A DNA stretch of 5,178 bases. It comes from Saprospiraceae bacterium. GTDB lineage: Bacteria > Bacteroidota > Bacteroidia > Chitinophagales > Saprospiraceae. This document shows positions 1 through 5,006 of the stretch, piece by piece. Location: NCBI GenBank assembly GCA_020630355.1, contig JAHDBO010000158.1, positions 1 through 5,178 of the forward strand, given 5' to 3'. A program made the translations under genes and the position numbers. Positions within the stretch are counted from its first letter, which is position 1. The number at the start of each line of letters is the position of its first letter. The notes under the pieces are model-generated. The model did no database searches. It saw only the letters and a list, made by a program, of their open reading frames with translations, and was not told the origin of the DNA.

Positions 1-71
1 ATCCTCGATTCTTCCTTTCCTCATTAGCGATTATTCTAAATGATTTTGTATACGAGTTTTTAAAATCTAGT

Positions 72-84
72 AACTCCAAGAGTT
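72..84. repeat. Small perfect hairpin in the spacer downstream of hisG
   Basis: AACTC and GAGTT form a perfect 5-bp inverted repeat around a 3-base loop. It lies about 60 bases past the hisG stop codon. On the hisG strand it is followed by ACTAGATTTT rather than an immediate T-run, so it is at best a weak terminator. No other terminator for hisG is visible before the left edge. Confidence 0.3.
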
Positions 85-120
85 CTGAGTCATTCAAAAT
101 TCAAAATTCTTCATTCAGAA
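83..120. repeat. AT-rich repeat spacer downstream of hisG
   Basis: Outer arms TTCTGA (83-88) and TCAGAA (115-120) are perfect 6-base complements. They enclose a short tandem repeat, ATTCAAA twice plus ATTC (92-109). The stretch has no coding potential I can recognise. It may be simple low-complexity spacer DNA. No repeat family can be named from one copy. Confidence 0.4.
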
Positions 121-144
121 TTAAGTCTATTTCTTCCCCAATTT

Positions 145-1005
145 TCACAATACCATTTTCTCAATCGGCGTCACCAAAATCCCCTGTGCCCCTGCGACTT
201 TGAGCTGGTCGATAATTTCCCAAAAATCATCTTCAGTGATGACAGAATGTAGTGAGCTCCAGCCCTCTTCTACCAAAGGAACAATCGTTGGACTCTTCAT
301 GCCTGGCAGGATATTCGCAATAGCTTGTACCTTATCATTTGGTGCATTCAACAGGATGTATTTATTCTGCTTACCCTTCATAACCGCATTCATACGGAAA
401 ATCAACTTATCCAAAATGGTCTGTGCCTCCTCAGAAATCTTTGGACTAGCCACTAGCACTGCCTCCGATTTCATCATAATTTGAACTTCTTTCAAATTGT
501 TGATAAAAAGCGTGTTTCCAGAGCTGACCAAATCGCAAATCCCATCTGCCAAACCGATATTTGGAGCAATTTCCACCGAACCTTTAATCAGGTGAATATC
601 GGCCTTTATATTATTGTCTTTAAGAAATGTTTGTAGTGAATTGGGATAAGAAGTTGCCAACTTCTTCCCATTGAAATACTCCAAACCTGAGTATTCGACA
701 TCCTTTGGAACTGCCAAGGATAGGCGGCACTTAGAAAAACCCAGTTTTTTTAAAACTTGAACATTTTTCTGAGACTCGATGACCGTATTTTCTCCTAGGA
801 TAGCAATATCCGCCACGCCATCTTCTAAGTATTTAGGAATATCTCCATTTCTCAAATAAAATACTTCTAGTGGAAATTTCTTGGCTTCTGCTTTGAGTTG
901 GTTTTTACCATTATAAATCTTGACGCCACATTCCTTGAGTAATTGGATAGAGCCTTCATTTAAACGACCCGATTTTTGGATGGCGATCCTAAGTTTGGTT
1001 TGCAT
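145..1005 (-). CDS. hisG: ATP phosphoribosyltransferase, long form (HisG)
   Basis: Catalyses the first committed step of histidine biosynthesis in the cytoplasm, joining ATP and PRPP to give phosphoribosyl-ATP. At 286 residues it matches the long, HisZ-independent form. The N-terminal catalytic part starts with the substrate-binding KSGRL motif (residues 11-15). The PRPP-binding signature is at about 152-166 (LADGICDLVSSGNTL), close to that of well-studied HisG enzymes. Residues about 211-286 form the C-terminal HisG_C (ACT-like) regulatory domain, which in this family binds histidine for feedback inhibition. The ATG at 1005 gives the expected N-terminus (MQTKLRIAIQKSGRL). No clear Shine-Dalgarno sequence precedes it, as is usual in Bacteroidota. 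It begins 33 bases after the terminator T-run of a histidine leader, so control is likely both transcriptional and allosteric. No hisD or other his gene is visible in the 144 bases downstream. Confidence 0.97.
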   Translation of the reverse strand: MQTKLRIAIQKSGRLNEGSIQLLKECGVKIYNGKNQLKAEAKKFPLEVFYLRNGDIPKYLEDGVADIAILGENTVIESQKNVQVLKKLGFSKCRLSLAVPKDVEYSGLEYFNGKKLATSYPNSLQTFLKDNNIKADIHLIKGSVEIAPNIGLADGICDLVSSGNTLFINNLKEVQIMMKSEAVLVASPKISEEAQTILDKLIFRMNAVMKGKQNKYILLNAPNDKVQAIANILPGMKSPTIVPLVEEGWSSLHSVITEDDFWEIIDQLKVAGAQGILVTPIEKMVL

Positions 1006-1038
1006 TGTATCGTTTTACGTTGATTGTTGATTTTGGAC

Positions 1039-1077
1039 AAAGAAAAAGCCCGCTTGAATGGTTAAACTCAGGCGGGC
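1039..1077 (-). terminator. Intrinsic terminator of the his attenuator
   Basis: Read on the minus strand, GCCCGC (1077-1072) pairs with GCGGGC (1053-1048). After one mismatch, TGAG pairs with TTCA (one G-U), closing an 8-base loop. The stem is followed directly by TTTTTCTTT (1047-1039). This is a canonical Rho-independent terminator placed between the leader ORF and hisG, not behind a gene, which is the position expected of an attenuator. The plus-strand exit lacks a T-run, so it should act mainly on hisG transcription. Confidence 0.92.
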
Positions 1078-1139
1078 TTCAATGGTTTATGAAAAATGGT
1101 CTTATTTGACAATGTTCAATATCATTCTAATCCACCTGA
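1068..1139 (-). promoter_or_regulatory. Antiterminator pairing of the his leader
   Basis: On the minus strand UCAGGUGG (1139-1132, codons 17-19 of the leader ORF) can pair with CCGCCUGA (1075-1068) over 8 bp with one G-U. The second segment lies in the 5' arm of the terminator, so the two structures exclude each other. A ribosome stalled on the His codons (1169-1155) would leave 1139-1132 free, favouring antitermination. A ribosome reaching the stop codon at 1124-1122 would cover it, favouring termination. The pairing is seen in the sequence; the switching is inferred from the classical mechanism. Confidence 0.8.
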
Positions 1140-1187
1140 TAGTAGAGGAGTGAAATGATGATGAATATGTGTGTAAGCTATTTTCAT
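1122..1187 (-). CDS. Histidine leader peptide (21 residues)
   Basis: A short ORF of 21 codons plus TGA. Residues 7-11 read HIHHH, with all four histidines encoded by CAT; the N-terminus reads MKIAYT and the C-terminus LLSGGLE. Four His codons in five positions, upstream of a terminator and then of hisG on the same strand, identify it as an attenuator leader whose translation senses charged histidyl-tRNA. An in-frame TAA lies upstream with no other ATG between, so the ATG at 1187 is the only plausible start. No Shine-Dalgarno is visible (ttacggcgtattt precedes it). The peptide itself probably has no function once made. The name hisL is used for such leaders in enterobacteria, but no sequence homology to those is claimed. 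Confidence 0.9.
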   Translation of the reverse strand: MKIAYTHIHHHFTPLLSGGLE

Positions 1188-1197
1188 AAATACGCCG

Positions 1198-1230
1198 TAA
1201 AAATAAGGTCTTTATCTGGACAAATCCAAA
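1198..1230 (-). promoter_or_regulatory. Candidate promoter of the his leader and hisG
   Basis: On the minus strand TTTG (1230-1227) is followed 21 bases later by TATTTTTA (1205-1198), which differs from the Bacteroidota -7 consensus TAnnTTTG at its last base. A second TTTG lies at 1224-1221 with 15-base spacing. If real, transcription would start near 1191 and the leader ORF would have only a few bases of 5' UTR. The elements are imperfect and AT-rich matches are common by chance. Confidence 0.4.
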
Positions 1231-1248
1231 TAAGCGGCTTACTTTTGG
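1226..1248. repeat. Operator-like dyad in the hisG / T9SS-cargo intergenic region
   Basis: The plus strand reads CCAAATAAGC, a central G, then GCTTACTTTTGG. The inner arms TAAGC/GCTTA are perfect and the outer CCAAA/TTTGG arms match after a 2-base offset. The near-zero loop fits a protein-binding site better than an RNA hairpin. It overlaps the TTTG of the candidate his promoter. No regulator is known from this window. The remainder of 1188-1358 shows only promoter-like elements and one other dyad. Confidence 0.35.
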
Positions 1249-1294
1249 TAAAGTGGCGCTTTTATTCATTATAATTTTGGTGGTTTCATCGTTT

Positions 1295-1317
1295 TTATAA
1301 CACCATAAACGTTATAA
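1295..1317. repeat. Perfect 7-bp inverted repeat upstream of the secreted protein gene
   Basis: TTATAAC (1295-1301) and GTTATAA (1311-1317) are perfect complements separated by 9 bases. The dyad ends 41 bases before the start codon at 1359. This position fits an operator or an upstream promoter element for the plus-strand gene, but the arms are AT-rich and chance is a real alternative. Confidence 0.35.
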
Positions 1318-1329
1318 TGGAATCTTTTC

Positions 1330-1336
1330 TATTTTG
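1330..1336 (+). promoter_or_regulatory. Candidate -7 promoter element for the T9SS cargo gene
   Basis: TATTTTG resembles the Bacteroidota -7 element TAnnTTTG but is one base shorter. No convincing -33 TTTG lies at the right distance. It would place the transcript start about 15 bases before the ATG at 1359. The call is weak. Confidence 0.25.
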
Positions 1337-1358
1337 ACGTGAATATCAATTCTTATAT

Positions 1359-3920
1359 ATGAGGTATGTACTATCAGTAGTAGCAGTATTATTTGTTTTG
1401 CAAATATCTGCACAGGCTCCCCCCAGCCCAACACCTAATATAGAGAATATACCTATGGGTTCGTACATTATACCTTTAGATCTGGAGAAGCAATCTATTA
1501 TCCGACCTGATCTGGGAGACGAAGTTGTGAATACAAGTGCTTACGGTCTTGTTTTTCGCTTGATGGAAGAAGGATTCCCTCTAAAATGGGCAATTAAGTC
1601 AGGCAAGCAAAAAGATGAGATTGACTTTACGGCTAGAGTAAGTAGACTTTATCCAAGTACTTCTGGTATTAGTATTGAAGATTTTCGTTCTGGAGCTTTT
1701 ATATTGACAATAAATGACTTTGAGGAAGTGTCCTGTGTTTCTGGTTTTTTCTCACAAGAGGGATTTATTCAAAATATTATCACAGAGTTTGGGAATGATG
1801 TTAATGTCTATCAATTAGAAGAAAACACAGCTATCGATATACGCTATACCTTAGATTTTGCACCAAAAATTGCTGTGTTGAATGATGGTGGGTTCGAGGA
1901 AGAACATATCCGTGTCTTAAATAGAGCGAATATTCCATTTGAGGCGATTACTAGTGAGGTTTTTATTGAAAATTATTCCTGCTACACTTTCATCTCGCAG
2001 CCTCATTTGGAGGAATTAGAAAATGATAGTTACATCGCTAGTATTAAAGATTTCTTGGATATCGGGGGGAATTTTTACGCTCAATGTATCAGTGTCGCCA
2101 CGTTCGAAAACCAAGCGAATCTGATGAGTTTAGCAGGGATAACCGCTACACGGAACGACAATTTATCTTATACGTATAGTGGTTATGATTACCCCTTATT
2201 GCAAGTGACGGGAGAACTCCCAGGCTCTCTTGTGGGGACAATGGGTAATTTCTCTTCTGTCAATGGCTATAAGCCTTCTTCTTACAGTTTGATTAAAAAT
2301 CAAGACGGTTTAGATATTCTTAGAGTTGCAGATACGAACGATGTCAATGATGGTGGAAATATCTTTTATATGGCAGGGCACGGTTCTGGAACTTTCACAG
2401 ACCAAAACCTGACTATACCTATCGTGTTAATGGATCAACTCTTTCTCAATGCACTTTTTATGCCTGCTGGTATTACCTATGCTTGTGCTGGTGAAGACCA
2501 ATGCATCTGTGATGGTGGCAGCATTACAATTGGCTGCGAAAAGACCTCTTCAGTGCTCAATTATTCTTGGTCGCCTTCCGAGGGTTTGAGTTGTACAGAT
2601 TGTCCTAACCCCATTGCTTCTCCAAGGGAGACCACCACCTACACCTTGACAGTTTCTAATGGTGCTCAGGGTGATTGTACCTCTGATGAAATGACGGTTT
2701 TGGTATTTGATGATAAGCAATTTGAAGAAGTGGATGTTTTTATCTGCCCAACTGAGACTTATACCTATGAAGGCGAAATCTTATCTATTGGGGATACTAG
2801 AGAATATACTATCAAAACAGCACAAGGTTGTGATTCGATTTTAACCTTAAATATATTGCCTAAGTCACCACCAAGAACCCCCATACCTTTCGTGGCTTGT
2901 GATGGTCAACCCGTTATTTTTATGGGAGAAACTGTTTTTAATGGGGAAACCAAAGAATTTGTTTTGCAGGATGATAAGGGGTGTGATTCCATTCTTGTTG
3001 TTTCGGTATCCGAAGATTATTTTACAGAAGTTACTGTCGAAACTTGTCCAGAAGTGCCGTATGTTTTTGACAATATGCAACTAACGATAGGAACGACTAC
3101 CACATTTGATTACAGGGCTTCCGATGGCTGTGATTCTATTGTATCGGTTTCAGTAAATCCTCTGAATTTAAGTGTTCAATTTAGTACAGACAATGTAACT
3201 TGCCGAAGTTTTGGAGATGGCTCATTGACGGTTTCAAACCCAAGTGGAGGGACTCCTCCTTACAGTTTTACAATAGATAATGGAGCTTATCAACAGGATA
3301 GTACATTTGCTGATATTAGTGCAGGAAATCATGAACTTTATCTGAGGGATGCTACTGGGTGTATCGAGATATTCCCCTTTGAAATCACTCAACCAGCTGC
3401 TTGGAATGTTGAAATCATAGCCGAAGAAGACACCATAACCTCAGGAGATGCTATCATAATTACGGCCACGCATCAAAACCCTAGAGATGTAAGATACAAA
3501 TGGACTCCAGAAAGCGATTTATCTTGCTCGGATTGTCAAAATCCCGTTGCCTCTCCCAAAAGAACGACAAGCTACACCGTAGAAGTAACAGATGAAGAAG
3601 GATGTAAGCAAGTTGATAGGATTACAATCATTGTGGTAGAACCTAGAAGTTTTATCGCTAATGTTTTTACTCCAAATGGGGATGGTATAAATGATACCTT
3701 ATTCCCTCAATTCAGAGGGGATGTCGTTAGTTTTGATTTTAAAGTTTTCAATCGCTGGGGGGCACTTGTTTTTGCAGAGAATCAAAATCCTGAAAATGGA
3801 TGGGATGGGATTTACCGAGGTGATTTGGCACCAGAAGACATTTATATTTATTCGATTATTGTAAATTATGCTGACGGAACAAGCGAAACAATTAGTGGAG
3901 ATACAGCTTTGATAAGATAA
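1359..3920 (+). CDS. Large secreted multidomain protein with type B T9SS sorting domain
   Basis: An 853-residue protein, complete in the window and of unknown specific function. Residues 1-20 are a signal peptide (MRYVLSVVAVLFVLQISAQA). Residues about 60-370 form an N-terminal domain; its 168-345 part looks like an alpha/beta, glutamine-amidotransferase-like fold, with GGNFYAQC (C243) and MAGHGSG (H341). Residues 372-450 and 690-760 are two related Ig/PKD-like modules, each with a W-x-P, SCxDC, NPxASP, TTxYT signature. Between them lie three GCDSI modules (about 455-500, 502-551, 552-600) and an SprB repeat (about 602-678, NVTCRSFGDGSL and GGTPPYSF). Residues 762-853 are the gliding-motility C-terminal (CHU_C) domain, with VFTPNGDGINDTLFP, FNRWG and a terminal GDTALIR. 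That domain directs outer-membrane export by the type IX secretion system, so the protein is probably surface-attached or released. Adhesion is a reasonable guess; enzymatic activity is unproven. It stands alone as a transcription unit. Confidence 0.93.
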   Translation: MRYVLSVVAVLFVLQISAQAPPSPTPNIENIPMGSYIIPLDLEKQSIIRPDLGDEVVNTSAYGLVFRLMEEGFPLKWAIKSGKQKDEIDFTARVSRLYPSTSGISIEDFRSGAFILTINDFEEVSCVSGFFSQEGFIQNIITEFGNDVNVYQLEENTAIDIRYTLDFAPKIAVLNDGGFEEEHIRVLNRANIPFEAITSEVFIENYSCYTFISQPHLEELENDSYIASIKDFLDIGGNFYAQCISVATFENQANLMSLAGITATRNDNLSYTYSGYDYPLLQVTGELPGSLVGTMGNFSSVNGYKPSSYSLIKNQDGLDILRVADTNDVNDGGNIFYMAGHGSGTFTDQNLTIPIVLMDQLFLNALFMPAGITYACAGEDQCICDGGSITIGCEKTSSVLNYSWSPSEGLSCTDCPNPIASPRETTTYTLTVSNGAQGDCTSDEMTVLVFDDKQFEEVDVFICPTETYTYEGEILSIGDTREYTIKTAQGCDSILTLNILPKSPPRTPIPFVACDGQPVIFMGETVFNGETKEFVLQDDKGCDSILVVSVSEDYFTEVTVETCPEVPYVFDNMQLTIGTTTTFDYRASDGCDSIVSVSVNPLNLSVQFSTDNVTCRSFGDGSLTVSNPSGGTPPYSFTIDNGAYQQDSTFADISAGNHELYLRDATGCIEIFPFEITQPAAWNVEIIAEEDTITSGDAIIITATHQNPRDVRYKWTPESDLSCSDCQNPVASPKRTTSYTVEVTDEEGCKQVDRITIIVVEPRSFIANVFTPNGDGINDTLFPQFRGDVVSFDFKVFNRWGALVFAENQNPENGWDGIYRGDLAPEDIYIYSIIVNYADGTSETISGDTALIR

Positions 3921-3930
3921 GCCCTCCCGA

Positions 3931-3971
3931 CAATAAAAATAGGACTGTCCCAACACAGGGGCAGTCCTTTT
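3931..3971. terminator. Strong bidirectional terminator between convergent genes
   Basis: AGGACTGTCCC (3941-3951) and GGGGCAGTCCT (3958-3968) form an 11-bp stem with a single G-U pair and a 6-base loop. The plus strand exits into TTTTGCTTC. The minus strand exits into ATTTTTATTG. It therefore can stop transcripts of the secreted protein gene ending at 3920 and of the convergent gene ending at 4030. Confidence 0.93.
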
Positions 3972-3998
3972 GCTTCTGGTCTCTTCTCACTAGTTCTT

Positions 3999-4029
3999 TT
4001 GACTCGAAGCGGAATCGGAGTAGAGTCAA
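3999..4029. repeat. 7-bp inverted repeat adjoining the stop codon of the coiled-coil gene
   Basis: TTGACTC (3999-4005) and GAGTCAA (4023-4029) are perfect complements around a 17-base loop, directly after the minus-strand stop codon. Neither side carries a T-run, so it is not a canonical terminator. It might protect the transcript's 3' end or be incidental. Confidence 0.4.
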
Positions 4030-4695
4030 TTAATCCAATTTTTTTAATTTGTCTTTTACTTTTTCGACAACTTCCTCTTGTTCCTTTATAGAGGCTTCTT
4101 TGTCACCTTGTTCTTTAATGTTTTGCTTGATATTAGCTTCTGCCTCGGCTATTTTTTTCTTGTATTTTTCAATATCGCTTTCAAAGCCGTCCTTATCTTT
4201 TTTCAAATCAGAAAGATCGGCATTTAATTTTTTCAAAGCTTTTTGCTCTTCTTTCAACTCCTCTTCAACCGCTGCTTTGGAAACGCTCAAGGCAAACTCA
4301 TCAAGGATAGATTTTGCTACGGTCGCTTTATCTCCATGCATTTCAGAACTTAAATAAGCACCTCCTAAATCAAACCAAACGGTTAGATCGGTGTCAGCAC
4401 CGCTAGGAGTTATCGTAGCGTATACATCTACCGTGTTACTACTCATTTTTTCAATCTCGGCATTGTCTGAAAAGATAAAGCCTGTCTTTTTGTTGCGCTT
4501 GGTTTTTCCATCAAATTCCTTGATATATTTTGTCCAAGCTTTTTCGACCTCTTTTTTGTTGGTTTGTTTGAGTAAAATACTGAAGGCATTTTCTTTACCC
4601 TTAACCATATTCATGGGGGCTTCCTTTACTTGAGCACTTAAGCTAAAAACCAAAGCCAAAATGGCAAATAAGAGTACCAATTTACGCATGTCCAT
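4030..4695 (-). CDS. Secreted protein of unknown function with C-terminal coiled coil
   Basis: I do not recognise a named family. The 221-residue product begins with a clear signal peptide (MRKLVLLFAILALVFSLSAQ, from residue 3) and has no other membrane segment. Residues about 30-140 look like a small mixed alpha/beta domain, with FSILLKQTNKKEVEKAW, a lysine-rich turn KTKRNKKTGF, and strands around VDVYATITP and DLTVWFDLGGAYL. Residues about 140-221 are almost entirely Lys/Glu/Asp/Leu/Ala heptads, predicting a long charged coiled coil (for example KKIAEAEANIKQNIKEQ). Translation may start at Met1 (4695) or Met3 (4689); both give a working signal peptide and no Shine-Dalgarno decides between them. 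It is likely periplasmic or exported. It has no C-terminal T9SS domain. It is transcribed alone, convergent with the T9SS cargo gene and divergent from uvrA. Confidence 0.9.
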   Translation of the reverse strand: MDMRKLVLLFAILALVFSLSAQVKEAPMNMVKGKENAFSILLKQTNKKEVEKAWTKYIKEFDGKTKRNKKTGFIFSDNAEIEKMSSNTVDVYATITPSGADTDLTVWFDLGGAYLSSEMHGDKATVAKSILDEFALSVSKAAVEEELKEEQKALKKLNADLSDLKKDKDGFESDIEKYKKKIAEAEANIKQNIKEQGDKEASIKEQEEVVEKVKDKLKKLD

Positions 4696-4744
4696 AGTTG
4701 TTTACTTGTTTTTTTATGTTCCGTTGTTTTAGACTCCATTCTAT

Positions 4745-4753
4745 CAAAAAGTA
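4745..4753 (-). promoter_or_regulatory. Candidate -7 element for the coiled-coil protein gene
   Basis: The minus strand reads TACTTTTTG, one base longer than the Bacteroidota TAnnTTTG consensus. A TTTG (within ATTTGAATTC) lies 25 bases further upstream, longer than usual spacing. It would give a 5' UTR of roughly 40-50 bases ahead of 4695. The call is weak. Confidence 0.25.
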
Positions 4754-4796
4754 ACGCGGATATAGACTCTTTTGAATTCAAATGACGGATGAATGA

Positions 4797-4816
4797 CATA
4801 CCGTTTACGTGGTATG
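4797..4816. repeat. Operator-like dyad in the divergent region
   Basis: CATACC (4797-4802) and GGTATG (4811-4816) are perfect complements separated by 8 bases. The site lies between the divergent coiled-coil gene and the uvrA-like gene. It could bind a dimeric regulator of either. It is unlike the LexA sites I know, and no regulator is identifiable. Apart from this dyad, the promoter candidates and the hairpin at 4953-4992, I see nothing in 4696-5006. Confidence 0.35.
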
Positions 4817-4863
4817 ATTACTTGAATTTTATGCTTAGTTTTGAATAGCTGTTATTCTCTTTT

Positions 4864-4890
4864 TTTGACCATTACTTATTTGTACTTTCG
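4864..4890 (+). promoter_or_regulatory. Candidate promoter of the uvrA-like gene
   Basis: TTTG (4864-4867) is followed after 15 bases by TACTTTCG (4883-4890), one mismatch from the Bacteroidota -7 element TAnnTTTG and followed by C as is common. The spacing is a little short. Transcription would start near 4897 and leave a 5' UTR of about 110 bases that includes the hairpin at 4953-4992. Confidence 0.4.
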
Positions 4891-4952
4891 CTGCTTCAAC
4901 TATTCTGTTTTTAGATTAGTTTATAAGTTGGTTTAAATGAGGTTCAGAAACC

Positions 4953-4992
4953 GTCAAAAAATCCCAAGGGCATCCCTTTCGGATTTCTTGAC
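4953..4992 (+). repeat. Long imperfect hairpin just upstream of the uvrA-like gene
   Basis: A 40-base palindrome with 17 paired positions. GTCAA pairs with TTGAC, then after one A-C mismatch AAATCC pairs with GGATTT, and after a 1x2 internal loop AAGGG pairs with CCCTT around the loop CAT. It ends 14 bases before the ATG at 5007. No T-run follows on either strand and no gene ends here, so it is not a terminator. A smaller stem, GGTT/AACC (4941-4952), adjoins it. It may be a 5' UTR structure or one copy of a dispersed palindromic repeat. Confidence 0.7.
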
Positions 4993-5006
4993 CAGCAATT
5001 ATAGAA

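Noticed and set aside
1..24. A minus-strand ATG at 24 followed by eight open codons (MRKGRIED) running off the left edge
   Set aside because: Eight codons are too few to judge and match no his-gene N-terminus I know; it could be chance.
92..109. The ATTCAAA tandem repeat as a CRISPR or iteron array
   Set aside because: Only about 2.6 copies of a 7-base AT-rich unit without spacers; it is low-complexity sequence.
200..484. Plus-strand open frame inside hisG
   Set aside because: It lies wholly antisense to a clear hisG with catalytic motifs, and its translation resembles no protein family.
2373..2490. Gingipain-like (C25 peptidase) GHG ... Cys spacing, H341 and C376, in the T9SS cargo protein
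   Set aside because: C376 falls at the start of the Ig-like module (ACAGEDQCICDGG), a common linker-and-module pattern, and other C25 features are absent.
2865..3084. Open frames in both directions inside the T9SS cargo gene
   Set aside because: Both are shadows of the GCDSI-repeat coding frame, with unlikely composition and no recognisable motifs.
4049..4633. Plus-strand open frames rich in Ser/Phe opposite the coiled-coil gene
   Set aside because: The Ser/Phe richness is the antisense of Lys/Glu codons in the real minus-strand gene.
4953..4992. The hairpin before uvrA as an intrinsic terminator
   Set aside because: No T-run follows on either strand and no gene ends nearby on either side.
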